This document shows positions 40,875 through 48,722 of a DNA stretch of 64,000 nt, piece after piece. The notes under the pieces are model-generated. The model was given only the letters and a program-made list of their open reading frames with translations. It was not told the origin of the DNA and did no database searches. The position numbers and the translations under genes are program-made. The stretch is from a virus. Each line of letters begins with the position of its first letter. Positions within the stretch are counted from its first letter, which is position 1. The stretch covers positions 1 to 64,000 of the IMG/VR virus record IMGVR_UViG_3300046794_000311, one strand, 5' to 3'.

Positions 40875-40999
40875 GTGATCCACTCCTTAAACGGCCTCGC
40901 CGTCGGCGCAGCGATCGGCACGATGACTATGTTGGTCATCGACCAGGCTGTTGTCAAGCGACTGCCGTCACACGCTCGACAAGGCCGTTCCAGGAACAC
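40875..40999 (-). other. Promoter-bearing intergenic region
   Basis: Contains GCTTGACAACAG on the minus strand near 40950-40961, a -35-like element, but no well-spaced -10. No coding frame seen. Confidence 0.35.
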
Positions 41000-41863
41000 C
41001 TATTTAAGAAGGGTTTCAACCGGCGCCAGGACGTTGTGAACGACCTCCTGAACAGCGCCCCTGCCCTCATCGGGTACGGAAGGGGCCGTGCGCAGCGGGG
41101 TGGTCTTCGCCACTGTCCCGGACGGAGTAGGCGAGGCTGGCGCCGTGTTCTTGGGCTTCGACGTGTCCTTCTTGGGCTTCCCCGAAGGGTTCGAAAGGTG
41201 GTTTCCGATCACCTTCCGGTGCTTGCCGACGTAGGAGCCGGGCTTCTCTACCGTCGGCGAGGTGGTCACCTTCGCGTGCCTGACCGCGTCCTGATACGCG
41301 GATCTTGTCGGCCGAAAGGTGTTGTGGGTGGGGGTGGGGGTTGCCGTCGGCACGGGCAGGTCGTCGCTGGCTATGTCCGGCTGGTCCATCGTGGGCTTGT
41401 GGCGGTGGTCCCACTGGTCCAAGGCAGCTTCAGTGGTCATACCAACGACAAAGGGGGCTAGGGACGCGACCAGCGTGAGCATGGTGCGCCGGTACAGGGG
41501 CTTGGGCCTACGGGGCCTCTTCGCCCGGCGCGAACGCGGCTTCGGGGCGGGGTCAGGCTGCTTCACCAGCGCGGGATCATCCTCGCGCAACCAGTAGACG
41601 AACTCCTGCTGCTCCGGATCCCATCCGAAGTTCAGCACGCCCTCATCGACCAGGGCCATCAGTTCGGTGTCGACCTCGTCGGGCTCCTGGAGGCCGTAGA
41701 AGTCGGGGATGGCGTGCTCATGCGGCACGTCTTCCTTGTGACGTACGTGCGGCTCGCTCGCCGCTTCTGGGGGCATGGGAGGCTCCCCCGCAAATCTGTG
41801 ACGCAGCTCTCGGACGTCCTGCTCCCCGGTGTCGTCACGTCCGTCGCGCCTGATTGTGTTCAT
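41000..41863 (-). CDS. Membrane protein with Pro/Thr-rich C-terminal domain
   Basis: 287 residues from an ATG behind AAGGGAC. N-terminal ~150 residues soluble and acidic with FGWDPEQQEFVYWLRED, then a basic stretch (SRRAKRPRRPK) and one membrane helix (~157-177, TMLTLVASLAPFVVGMTTEA). The remaining C-terminus is Pro/Thr/Lys-rich, probably extracellular or wall-spanning. Type II topology likely. Function unknown; host-like composition. Confidence 0.6.
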   Translation of the reverse strand: MNTIRRDGRDDTGEQDVRELRHRFAGEPPMPPEAASEPHVRHKEDVPHEHAIPDFYGLQEPDEVDTELMALVDEGVLNFGWDPEQQEFVYWLREDDPALVKQPDPAPKPRSRRAKRPRRPKPLYRRTMLTLVASLAPFVVGMTTEAALDQWDHRHKPTMDQPDIASDDLPVPTATPTPTHNTFRPTRSAYQDAVRHAKVTTSPTVEKPGSYVGKHRKVIGNHLSNPSGKPKKDTSKPKNTAPASPTPSGTVAKTTPLRTAPSVPDEGRGAVQEVVHNVLAPVETLLK

Positions 41864-42352
41864 GTCCCTTGTAAACCCCTCCAGCAACGCGCCCCCCGCG
41901 ATGGCTGTGGGGCGCGTGAAGACACATGGCCCTGGCCAAATCCCAACCCTGGGCGCTGAGTTTCGTGCTTCGCGGTAGGCAAAGACCTCGGGGATCAGCA
42001 TGTGGAGAAACGGTGGATGGCCAGTGCATGGAACCTAACATCCAGTGATCGGAGAGCACACCCCCCGGGCAAGTTACGCAACTCAGTTTCTTTACCCTCC
42101 CATGACCGTACGGGCAGGTTGCGTTTACTTAAACCCTCAACAGATGCCGGACCACTGCGCAGCAATCCGCGCAAAGTAGACACCTAAACAATCTGTTGCT
42201 GTGAGGCACGTCACACAGTCAATTCTGGGCATTCGGCCAGGTTGTAGATCATTATCGTCAAGCATCGGCCGGACACAACTTGACCCCATCACGGATTTAC
42301 CGTAATGGGGTCAGGCGCCAGGCTATGTCAAGTCATTTGCCTCAGAGGCAAC
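41864..42352. other. Non-coding stretch with a hairpin
   Basis: 489 nt without a convincing gene, of lower G+C than its neighbours. It contains a terminator-like hairpin near 42281-42314 (TGACCCCATCACGG ... CCGTAATGGGGTCA, one mismatch) between the PNK gene and the membrane protein, and TTACCGTAATGG matching the ATTACGG family. May hold regulatory sites. Confidence 0.5.
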
Positions 42353-43276
42353 TCAGAAGTTTCCGGGCGCCACCTGAAGGACTCGCAAGCCGAGATTGCG
42401 CCACATGTCGACCACCTGGTTGCGGTCGTCGAGGACCAGCCAGACGTTGTACCGGCCCAGGATCTCCTGCCGGTAGATCTCCTCCTTCACGATCGAGTCC
42501 TTGCGCATGTCGTACTCGGATCGCATCAGCAGCGGCGACAGGGAGGTCCAGTCCCCCACGTGCTGCACCAGCCAGGCCCGGGTCTTCTTGTAGGCCCTCG
42601 CGTCGCGGCCGGAGACGAAGATGATCTCGGCGCCAGCGTCCCGCAGCGTGTTCACCAGGTCGACGACGTCCTGGTGTGCCTCGTCCTCGTCCACGCGGTC
42701 CCAGTCGAAGGGACTGCGGTCGGCCATCTTGGCCAGCGTTCCGTCCAGGTCCACCAGAACGGCGTGAGGGCGGCCCTGGATGTACTCCGGCGGGTCGGCG
42801 GGCTTCGGGGCCAGGTACTTCTCGTACATGTCCCTGATGACCTTCTCGCCGACGCTCTTCTCCCGCTTCAGGTCGCGGCGGACGCAGGTATTAAGCGGGA
42901 CGTCGGTGAAGTCCTTGACGAAGAACCGGGCACCTTCCTCCTCCGCGATCTTCGCCAGCCGCTCCTCGTGGAACGGGTTGAGGTTGGTGTCGGCGACGAT
43001 CACGGAGACGCCCTGGAGCAGGAACGTCTTCACCAGCGCGTCGCGGGCCTTGACGACCTGGCGCTCGTGCTTGCCGTGGAAGCGGTCGGCGTGCAGCATC
43101 GCCCGCAGGTCGTCCTTGCACACGACGACGGCGCCGCCCGGGACAGCCTTGAGCACCTGCTCCCGGGCCCACGTCGTCTTGCCCGAGCCCGGCAGGCCCT
43201 TGGTCATGGTCAGCGTCGTCACGGGCTTCTCCTTGGTCTTCTTCGGTCCGCAGCACTGGCACTTCAGCAGGCTCAT
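42353..43276 (-). CDS. Polynucleotide kinase-phosphatase (T4 PseT-like)
   Basis: 307 residues from the ATG that overlaps the upstream stop (ATGA). N-terminal P-loop kinase (~20-150; GLPGSGKTTW at 27-36, CKDDLRAML). C-terminal HAD-type 3'-phosphatase (~168-300; VLVDLDGTLA). Repairs broken RNA ends for ligation. Residues 128-130 (LNT) are CTTAATACC. The N-terminal CQCC may bind metal. With the adjacent RNA ligase this forms a repair pair. Confidence 0.9.
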   Translation of the reverse strand: MSLLKCQCCGPKKTKEKPVTTLTMTKGLPGSGKTTWAREQVLKAVPGGAVVVCKDDLRAMLHADRFHGKHERQVVKARDALVKTFLLQGVSVIVADTNLNPFHEERLAKIAEEEGARFFVKDFTDVPLNTCVRRDLKREKSVGEKVIRDMYEKYLAPKPADPPEYIQGRPHAVLVDLDGTLAKMADRSPFDWDRVDEDEAHQDVVDLVNTLRDAGAEIIFVSGRDARAYKKTRAWLVQHVGDWTSLSPLLMRSEYDMRKDSIVKEEIYRQEILGRYNVWLVLDDRNQVVDMWRNLGLRVLQVAPGNF

Positions 43277-43572
43277 CGACAGCACCCGTCGCAGCCGTGC
43301 AGGCCCTCGTAGGGGTGGTAGTCCACGCCCTGCATCAGCCGCTTGTAGTCGAGGTCGTCCGGGTCGGGGTGACCGACACCGTGGGGGCACATCCGCTCCA
43401 TCAGCGCGCGGTCCATACGGAAGTGCTGGGGCCAGTCGGCCATGTGGTGATCGGAGGGGTTGTGTACGCAGCAGTGGCGGCCGATGCAGTCCTTGCGGGG
43501 GTGGGCGAGGAGTCGTTCCCCGCCCACCAGTTCCGCCGCCTCGAACCAGCCGCCGAGGTCGTCGGGCTCCAT
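43273..43572 (-). CDS. Cys/His-rich protein in the RNA-repair operon
   Basis: 99 residues, with DCIGRHCCVHNPSDHH, MCPHGVGHPDPDD and HGCDGCCR clusters, probably binding one or two zinc ions. Overlaps both neighbours (4 nt with the PNK gene, TGATG with the ligase gene), so co-translated with RNA-repair enzymes. Function unknown; perhaps a metal-dependent accessory. Confidence 0.6.
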   Translation of the reverse strand: MEPDDLGGWFEAAELVGGERLLAHPRKDCIGRHCCVHNPSDHHMADWPQHFRMDRALMERMCPHGVGHPDPDDLDYKRLMQGVDYHPYEGLHGCDGCCR

Positions 43573-44675
43573 CAGGCCGCGTCCTCCGAGAGCGTCTGGA
43601 ACGGCTTCTCGTACGTCGGCCGGACCCGCTTCCAGACGTCGGCCGTGATGTCCTTGCCGTCGTAGAGACGGAACAGGACGCCCGGGTACGGAGTCTCCTG
43701 GGCCAGCAGCGCGAACTCCTTGCGCCGCTTCTTCACGTCCACCTCGGGCCGACGCAGACGGCGCGTGATCCAGTCGAAGTCGTCCTGGATGCCGTCGTAG
43801 GCCCGCTTGTAGTCGCCCTCCAGCCGGTGCACCTGCTGATGAACCCACGTGTAGAACTCGTCCGGCACGCGGTCGATCCAGGAGTCGATGCCCTGCCCGT
43901 TGGCCAGCGCGTCCCACACGGAGAGGGTGGAGACGTTCGTCAGGATCCGGTGCAGGCGGATGTACTCGTCGTACTTGAACTTCACCCGGCGGTCGCTCCA
44001 GGGGAAGCGGACGACGAAGCCCTCGTGGTTCTTCTCCTGAATCCGCATCGCTTCGAGGACGTCGACCATCGTCTGGAAGGAGAGCGGGCGGGTCACCGGG
44101 CCCTGCCAGTCGTAGGAAGCGGACGGCAGCGTCTTGCCGGTCGTGGTGTCGATGACCGCGAGCAGGACCAGGTCGTCCCGCCCCTTGTAGTCGACGACGA
44201 TCCGGTTCTCCGGGTAGATGATCTCGAAGAGATAGGTCAGGCCCAGAATCGGCTCGAAGGTCGGGTACCGCTCGTGCAGGACCTTCGTGGCGTGCTGGGC
44301 CTGGGGGCTGGTGAAGGAGCCACGCGACGCTATCGCGTGCTCCCCGGTATTAAGCCCGTACAGGATGCCCAGGGAGCCGTCCCACTTGATGTACCCCTCG
44401 ACCGGCTGCTGGAGCAGCGTCGAGTGCAGGTGCGGGACCTGCTCCCAGTTGAAGAACTTCCTGAACGGCCGGGAGACGACCTCCCCGGTGTGGCTGTTGA
44501 CGATCAGTCCTCGCGTCTGCTCGGTGACGTCGTTCCACAGACCGTCGAACTGGGTCTTGTTCGTGTAGTTGTAGATGGTCAGCGGCTCGGTGGGGTGGTT
44601 CTGCTTGCGGACGTAGCCCTGGTCGAGCATGTCCTGGAGCAGGCTCGCCGACATGATGCTGAGCAGGTTCGTCAA
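43572..44675 (-). CDS. T4 RNA ligase 1-like RNA ligase
   Basis: 367 residues from a TTG behind GGAGGACACC. Nucleotidyltransferase motif I is YIKWDGSLG (Lys97, Asp99, Gly100), with later motifs TYLFEIIYPENRIVVDY, NHEGFVVRFPWS and RRVKFKYDEYIRLH. C-terminal all-helical domain like Rnl1 proteins that ligate cleaved tRNA anticodon loops. Residues 108-110 (LNT) are CTTAATACC. ATG at 44654 is an alternative start. Partner of the PNK gene. Confidence 0.88.
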   Translation of the reverse strand: MTNLLSIMSASLLQDMLDQGYVRKQNHPTEPLTIYNYTNKTQFDGLWNDVTEQTRGLIVNSHTGEVVSRPFRKFFNWEQVPHLHSTLLQQPVEGYIKWDGSLGILYGLNTGEHAIASRGSFTSPQAQHATKVLHERYPTFEPILGLTYLFEIIYPENRIVVDYKGRDDLVLLAVIDTTTGKTLPSASYDWQGPVTRPLSFQTMVDVLEAMRIQEKNHEGFVVRFPWSDRRVKFKYDEYIRLHRILTNVSTLSVWDALANGQGIDSWIDRVPDEFYTWVHQQVHRLEGDYKRAYDGIQDDFDWITRRLRRPEVDVKKRRKEFALLAQETPYPGVLFRLYDGKDITADVWKRVRPTYEKPFQTLSEDAA

Positions 44676-44698
44676 GGTGTCCTCCGGGGTGTGGTGGG

Positions 44699-44926
44699 TC
44701 AGAGACGCTGGTCGAGGGCCGCGACGACGCGCTTGGCGAAGGTCTCGTAGAACTCCTCGGGCAGGTGGTCGATGGCGAACCACTTCTTGGCCTCAAGGAC
44801 GACGATGTCGACGGCCTCCTGGCGCTTCTCTCCCTGGCGCCGCAGCCAGTCCTGGGCGGCACTCTCGTGGGGGATGGCCAGGTGGCCGAGGTTCATGAGG
44901 GGGCGGTCATCCTGCTTCGCGGTCAT
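44699..44926 (-). CDS. Small hypothetical protein
   Basis: 75 residues, helical; SAAQDWLRRQGEKRQEAVDI and HLPEEFYETFAKRVVAALDQ. Located just upstream of the RNA ligase. Function unknown. Confidence 0.5.
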   Translation of the reverse strand: MTAKQDDRPLMNLGHLAIPHESAAQDWLRRQGEKRQEAVDIVVLEAKKWFAIDHLPEEFYETFAKRVVAALDQRL

Positions 44927-44928
44927 GT

Positions 44929-45333
44929 TCAGCCCTTCTTCGCGGCCTTCTTGGCCTTCTTCGCCTTCTTGGCGGCCTTCTTGTCACGCTTGTCGAGGTC
45001 GGTCTCGACGTCGCTCAGCGCCTCGTCGAGCTTCTGGACGAAGAGGAGGACGGCACCCTTGAGGCGGTCCGCCTTCGCGCGAGCGTTCTCCAGGTCCTTG
45101 CGGAGCTGTTCGCGGTCCTGCTCGGTGGTCGTCCCGCCGTAGACACCGAAGTCGAGCGTCACGCTGCGGGTGCAGTCCTGGATCTGGAGGGTGGCCCCGA
45201 AGTCCAGGTAGCTGTCGCTGTCGTCTCCGTCGGTGATCTCCGCGAGCACCGCGCCGAGGCCGTGGTGGCCCTGGTTGTTCAGGAACTCGCGGATGTAGAG
45301 GCGGCGCTGCTCGTCGGTGATGGCGGTGCTCAT
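44929..45333 (-). CDS. Hypothetical protein with Lys-rich tail
   Basis: 134 residues behind GAGGAGCACCGC. N-terminal DEQRRLYIREFLNNQGHHGL, central beta part, coiled coil (TEQDREQLRKDLENARAKAD) and a basic tail (KKAAKKAKKAKKAAKKG) suited to nucleic-acid binding. Promoter at 45385-45413. Confidence 0.55.
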   Translation of the reverse strand: MSTAITDEQRRLYIREFLNNQGHHGLGAVLAEITDGDDSDSYLDFGATLQIQDCTRSVTLDFGVYGGTTTEQDREQLRKDLENARAKADRLKGAVLLFVQKLDEALSDVETDLDKRDKKAAKKAKKAKKAAKKG

Positions 45334-45384
45334 GCGGTGCTCCTCGGCTCTGCGGCGGTTCTTCGGGTTACCCCGACAGAGAGA

Positions 45385-45413
45385 AACCTATAACGAAGAA
45401 GCCGTAATCTCAA
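45385..45413 (-). promoter_or_regulatory. Putative promoter
   Basis: Minus strand TTGAGA (45413-45408), 17-bp spacer containing ATTACGGCTTC, TAGGTT (45390-45385). The ATTACGGCTTC/GAAGCCGTAAT element recurs at several promoters. Confidence 0.55.
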
Positions 45414-45526
45414 GCCCGTAATCGTGAATCTGTTCAAGGGAACCCGTATGGCGTGGGTCACACTTTCGAGTGGTTGCGCGGACATGCAAAAGACCCCCGC
45501 CGTAGCAGGGGCCTTCGCAGGTCAGG

Positions 45527-45637
45527 TCAGTGTCCGGACGCCACCAGGAGGGCGTGTCCGACGTAGATGGCCGCAGCCGCGTCCAGCGTCAGAGCCGCGA
45601 TCCAGACGGCGTCAGGAACGTCTCGAAGCCACTTCAC
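45527..45637 (-). CDS. 36-residue membrane peptide
   Basis: MKWLRDVPDAVWIAALTLDA then AAAIYVGHALLVASGH: one membrane helix. GTG start directly after the upstream stop, with AAGGAAGATC as ribosome-binding site. Function unknown. Confidence 0.5.
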   Translation of the reverse strand: MKWLRDVPDAVWIAALTLDAAAAIYVGHALLVASGH

Positions 45638-46291
45638 TCAGATCTTCCTTACGTAGTTGATGAAGTCCTGGAGCCGGTCCGTACGCGGCTGCGCCGGGAG
45701 GATGCCGACCCGGTCGTTGAAGACGTCGAACGCCTTCCAGAACTCCTTCTCGATCTGGTCGGCCGACATGTCGTCGAACGCCCAGTAGAACTCCGGGTCT
45801 GGCACGCGGACGGTGAGCGTGCCGTACTCCAGCAGTTGCTGGCCCTGCCGCAGCAGCCGGAAGCAGTGCCGGGCGTGCTTGGCCACCCGCTTCTGCCTGC
45901 CGTCGTTGGCCAGCTCCTGCTTGATCCGCTTGATCTGCCCCATGGCGTAGCCGCCGTACGCGGAGCGCACATAGGGCTCAGAGAGGAAGTCCTCGCGGAT
46001 GTCGACCAGCCACTCCCCCTCCCAGGACTGCTCCTCGTACTCCTCCAGGTACATCAGGTCCATGATCGTCGGGTTGCACTTCAGCGCGAGGCCCACGTAC
46101 TTGCCGACCTCGTGCAGGGAGACGTCCGGGTCCTTCGTGACCAGCGAGTCCTGATGCCTGGCCCCAATGCGGAAGAACTCCGGAGTCGGACGGATGAAGA
46201 TGCCCAGCCGGTCGATGTCCGAGCCGGGCCGAGCAAGGCCGAAGGCAGTGCTGCCCACGACCCCGCTCAGCAGAATGTTCGGCGTCCCCAT
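45638..46291 (-). CDS. RlaP-like DNA polymerase beta-fold nucleotidyltransferase
   Basis: 217 residues. GSTAFGLARPGSDIDRLGIF (13-32) has the GSxxxG...DxD nucleotidyltransferase signature in the form typical of the RlaP / DUF4269-like family linked to RNA repair. The C-terminal part is helical (RHCFRLLRQGQQLLEYG). Probably adds nucleotides to RNA ends. It lies 1 kb upstream of the ligase/PNK operon, strengthening an RNA-repair role. Confidence 0.75.
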   Translation of the reverse strand: MGTPNILLSGVVGSTAFGLARPGSDIDRLGIFIRPTPEFFRIGARHQDSLVTKDPDVSLHEVGKYVGLALKCNPTIMDLMYLEEYEEQSWEGEWLVDIREDFLSEPYVRSAYGGYAMGQIKRIKQELANDGRQKRVAKHARHCFRLLRQGQQLLEYGTLTVRVPDPEFYWAFDDMSADQIEKEFWKAFDVFNDRVGILPAQPRTDRLQDFINYVRKI

Positions 46292-46746
46292 CAGAACCAG
46301 TACGCCTCGGACGGGTCGTCAGCGCGGCCGTCCTCCTCGTAGCGCTCGGCGGCCTCCTCGTACGTCTCCAGGGCCTCCTCCACGGCCCGGCCCCACGACA
46401 TACCCGCGTCCTGCTCGGACTGCACGATCTCCAGCAGCGCCCGCGTCTCGTTGTCCGCCTTGATGAACTTGGTGTCCACCAGCGTCCCCGCCGACGCGTA
46501 GACGTTCTTGTCCTGGGCGGACATGGCGTCGAAGGTGATGCCCTTGTACGACAGCACCTGGCCGACGATGCACGACGGCGCCTTCGTCTCGGGGTCGAAG
46601 TACGCACACAGCGCCGACCCGCCGATGGTGAGCATCGTGTACGTGTAGTCGGCGCCCCGCTCCTCGACCGCACGGGCCAGGAGGGTCTTCGCCTCGTCCA
46701 GGGTGATCTCTACGGCCGCCGGGGCGACCGAGGTATTAAGCGTCAT
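46291..46746 (-). CDS. Hypothetical protein beginning MTLNTS
   Basis: 151 residues; ALCAYFDPETKAPSCIVGQV has two Cys and the C-terminus is acidic (ETYEEAAERYEEDGRADDPS). Codons 3-5 (LNT) are CTTAATACC and the first six residues equal those of the capsid scaffold. Stop shares the next start region at 46291. Function unknown. Confidence 0.55.
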   Translation of the reverse strand: MTLNTSVAPAAVEITLDEAKTLLARAVEERGADYTYTMLTIGGSALCAYFDPETKAPSCIVGQVLSYKGITFDAMSAQDKNVYASAGTLVDTKFIKADNETRALLEIVQSEQDAGMSWGRAVEEALETYEEAAERYEEDGRADDPSEAYWF

Positions 46747-46757
46747 GGTGGTGCCTT

Positions 46758-46877
46758 TCAGGAGCAGTCGAACTCGGGGTCGGTGTCGGCGGTCTCGGTG
46801 GTGAAGTCGTTGATCTCGTCGATGATGATCAGGTCCGTGTCGATTCCCATGTACTCCAGCAGGGACTGAAGGCTCAC
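46758..46877 (-). CDS. 39-residue acidic protein
   Basis: GTG start in a GTGA overlap with the upstream stop, behind AAGGAGG. LLEYMGIDTDLIIIDEINDF and an acidic C-terminus. Function unknown. Confidence 0.5.
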   Translation of the reverse strand: MSLQSLLEYMGIDTDLIIIDEINDFTTETADTDPEFDCS

Positions 46878-47110
46878 AGGCCCAGCACCTCCTTCAGGCG
46901 CTTGCCGAACTCGTTGACGGTCTCTTCGCGCAGCCGGTCTTCGTGCATGTTGTAGTCCTCCTCGTCGTCTCCCTTGCGCTCCAGGAGGACGACGTCGCCG
47001 ATGGAGATGGTGCAGGTGAACTCGCGGTAGCCGGACCATCCGGCGCTCTTCCAGGACTCCGTCGTGACGACCTGGATCAGCGGTAGGGGTATCTCGATGG
47101 AGTCGGACAC
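46874..47110 (-). CDS. Small hypothetical protein
   Basis: 78 residues from a GTG behind TGGAGGACCT. Beta-rich N-terminus (SIEIPLPLIQVVTTESWKSA, YREFTCTISIGDVVLLERKG) and a charged C-terminal helix (RLREETVNEFGKRLKEVLGL). Function unknown. Confidence 0.5.
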   Translation of the reverse strand: MSDSIEIPLPLIQVVTTESWKSAGWSGYREFTCTISIGDVVLLERKGDDEEDYNMHEDRLREETVNEFGKRLKEVLGL

Positions 47111-47160
47111 AGGTCCTCCAGGGTGGGGGCGGGGCCCGGCGAACCGAGCCCCGCGAGCTG

Positions 47161-47847
47161 TCACAGAGACGAAGGGTCGAACAGGTTGCGGCCGTCGGGG
47201 TCCTTCGAGACAGGGGTGAGCTTGCCCCGGTCGACCCACGTGCTGATCGTGCTCGGCTTCACCTCAAGCAGCTCGGCCAACTGCTTGGCGGTGACCAGGG
47301 TGACCTCACCGCTGTCTCGCCGCTGTCTCAGCACCCCGGCGAGCCGGTGGAAGGTGAGTGCGGCCAGGTGCGTACCCAGCGCGATACAGATGGTCGGAGC
47401 GGCCGAGGCCAGGATCACGTGCCCCCACGTCGTCTTCGCGGACTGCCCCGTCACATGCGCGTACGCAGATCCGTGGGCGACGTTGAGAACGAGTGAGACA
47501 GCGGTGAGACCGACCACCGTGCCGATTGCCCACCGGTATCCCGGGGAGCCGACCAACGCCAGCGAGGCGACCACGCCCAGACCGTCCAGCCCGTCGATGA
47601 CCAGGGGGTAGAACTCCCGGACCTCGTGCAGGCCGATGCCGTCTGCGGTGTCTCGAAGGGGCACCCAGCTCACCCGCATACCGACCAGCGCCACGAACGC
47701 CAGCGCCACCAGGATCATGGTGAACCCGATGACCAGACCGGTCGCGTGCAGGCCGTTAAGCGGCTGAGACGGGGGTGAGACAGGGTCTGTCTCAGTCTTG
47801 CTCGCGCGGTTCTCGCGCCAGCTCTGGATAGGCTTGGGGAGTCCCAT
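47161..47847 (-). CDS. DUF2637-like membrane protein with C-terminal excisionase-type HTH
   Basis: 228 residues. Four to five membrane helices between ~33 and 175 (GLVIGFTMILVALAFVALVG; LVIDGLDGLGVVASLALVGS), with the VxxFYPLVIDGLD core of DUF2637 (Streptomyces Spd-type transfer proteins). The C-terminus (~180-228, TAKQLAELLEVKPSTISTWV, DRGKLTPVSKDPDGRNLF) is a MerR/Xis-type helix-turn-helix on the cytoplasmic side, so this may be a membrane-tethered DNA-binding protein. Preceded by a strong hairpin. Confidence 0.7.
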   Translation of the reverse strand: MGLPKPIQSWRENRASKTETDPVSPPSQPLNGLHATGLVIGFTMILVALAFVALVGMRVSWVPLRDTADGIGLHEVREFYPLVIDGLDGLGVVASLALVGSPGYRWAIGTVVGLTAVSLVLNVAHGSAYAHVTGQSAKTTWGHVILASAAPTICIALGTHLAALTFHRLAGVLRQRRDSGEVTLVTAKQLAELLEVKPSTISTWVDRGKLTPVSKDPDGRNLFDPSSL

Positions 47848-47877
47848 GGAGAGACGACACCTCTCGTGGTGGGACAG

Positions 47878-47911
47878 GTGCCCGGTAGGTTCGCCGCCTG
47901 CCGGGCACCCG
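47878..47911 (-). terminator. Hairpin between genes
   Basis: AGGTGCCCGGTAGG and CCTGCCGGGCACCC around TTCGCCG: a long G-U-tolerant stem just upstream of the membrane-HTH gene. Confidence 0.65.
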
Positions 47912-48018
47912 AATACCCGGGTTAGGTATTAAGCCGAACCACTTCCGTCTCCTCTCTGTCTCAGGCCGGGACAGCTCCCGGTATCGGTTGATCACTCTTC
48001 TCTCGAAGTCGTTCAGGC
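47912..48018 (-). other. Intergenic stretch with a possible small reading frame and a CTTAATACC copy
   Basis: Holds the only CTTAATACC (47925-47933) not in Leu-Asn-Thr frame. A GTG frame (VINRYRELSRPETERRRKWF) reads through it as Leu-Ile-Pro and would overlap the next gene, so coding is doubtful. Confidence 0.4.
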
Positions 48019-48381
48019 TCAGCGGCCGACCACCTCCGCTCGTACTGCGTTGCCCGAGGACGGGTGGATCACGAGACTGCTGCTCGCGTGGATCTCCAGC
48101 CGCCTGTCCTCCTCCAGCCGCACCAGGAAGTACGACCAGAACCTCTCGCCGTCCCGCTTCCACCGGAACTCGATCGTCGGGTTGCCGTGCAGGTGCCGAC
48201 GGTTCGCGCTGTACGGGTCGATGACCACAGCGGCGTCCTCCGGGCCCTCGTTCAGCAACTCGCGGGCCGTGGCCAGCTCCTGCTCCAGGCGCGCGATCTT
48301 CTCGTCCTTCGCGCGGACGCGGTCCTTGACCCACTTCGGCAGGCGCTCGAACCTCGGGTCCTCCGTCATCGGTGTGTTCAC
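48019..48381 (-). CDS. Coiled-coil protein, DUF7239-like
   Basis: 120 residues from the GTG in a GTGA overlap with the lipoprotein stop. MNTPMTEDPRFERLPKWVKD, then RVRAKDEKIARLEQELATAR coiled coil, a beta segment (FWSYFLVRLEEDRRLEIHAS) and a C-terminus. Resembles a family of small actinophage coiled-coil proteins of unknown function. Confidence 0.6.
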   Translation of the reverse strand: MNTPMTEDPRFERLPKWVKDRVRAKDEKIARLEQELATARELLNEGPEDAAVVIDPYSANRRHLHGNPTIEFRWKRDGERFWSYFLVRLEEDRRLEIHASSSLVIHPSSGNAVRAEVVGR

Positions 48382-48707
48382 CAGGTACCGCCCTTCTTGG
48401 CCTTCTCCCAGGCCGCCTTGGACACGCACACGTGCCCGGTCTTCTTGCCGTCCCGAAGGTCGAGGCGCCAGCACTCCGGGTCCGTCTGCGAGACGGGGAT
48501 GTACATCGAGATCGTCGAGTAGCAGACCCGCGACGAACCCGATCCCGAGCACTGCGTGGTGTAGACCGGCTGCATGTACGTGTAGGTGTCCTCGGGCACG
48601 TACCGCTTGGCGGTGATCGTGCCGTGGTCGAGGTCCGACCCACAGCCGGTGAGGACGAGCGCCCCCGCGAGCGCGGCAGAAGCCGCGTAGGTATTAAGAC
48701 GCTTCAC
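48378..48707 (-). CDS. Lipoprotein
   Basis: 109 residues from a GTG behind GAAGAAGGGGAAATC. Signal peptide with lipobox LTGC (residues 19-22), then CSGSGSSRVCYS, CWRLDL and VCVSKAA, four Cys that may form disulfides. Likely anchored on the outer face of the membrane; superinfection exclusion is possible. Codons 4-6 (LNT) are CTTAATACC. Promoter and 23-bp palindrome lie just upstream. Confidence 0.78.
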   Translation of the reverse strand: MKRLNTYAASAALAGALVLTGCGSDLDHGTITAKRYVPEDTYTYMQPVYTTQCSGSGSSRVCYSTISMYIPVSQTDPECWRLDLRDGKKTGHVCVSKAAWEKAKKGGTW

Positions 48708-48722
48708 GATTTCCCCTTCTTC

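Larger units (their letters stand above)
3881..48698. repeat. Dispersed CTTAATACC family (15 copies)
   Basis: Copies, as GGTATTAAG on the plus strand: 3881, 6704, 10567, 12162, 14841, 17988, 34945, 35929, 37238, 42887, 44346, 46732, 47925, 48690 (9 nt each, start given). As CTTAATACC on the plus strand: 25014-25022. One near-copy at 20374-20382 (GGTGTTAAG). All coding-associated copies are in the sense direction of their gene. None is seen from 48.7 to 64 kb. Confidence 0.9.

Noticed and set aside
3881-48698. CTTAATACC considered as a T7-type or sigma-70 promoter (TAATAC)
   Set aside because: Only nine bases are shared, with no conserved -35 or downstream sequence, and sites lie deep within genes including at the very C-terminus.
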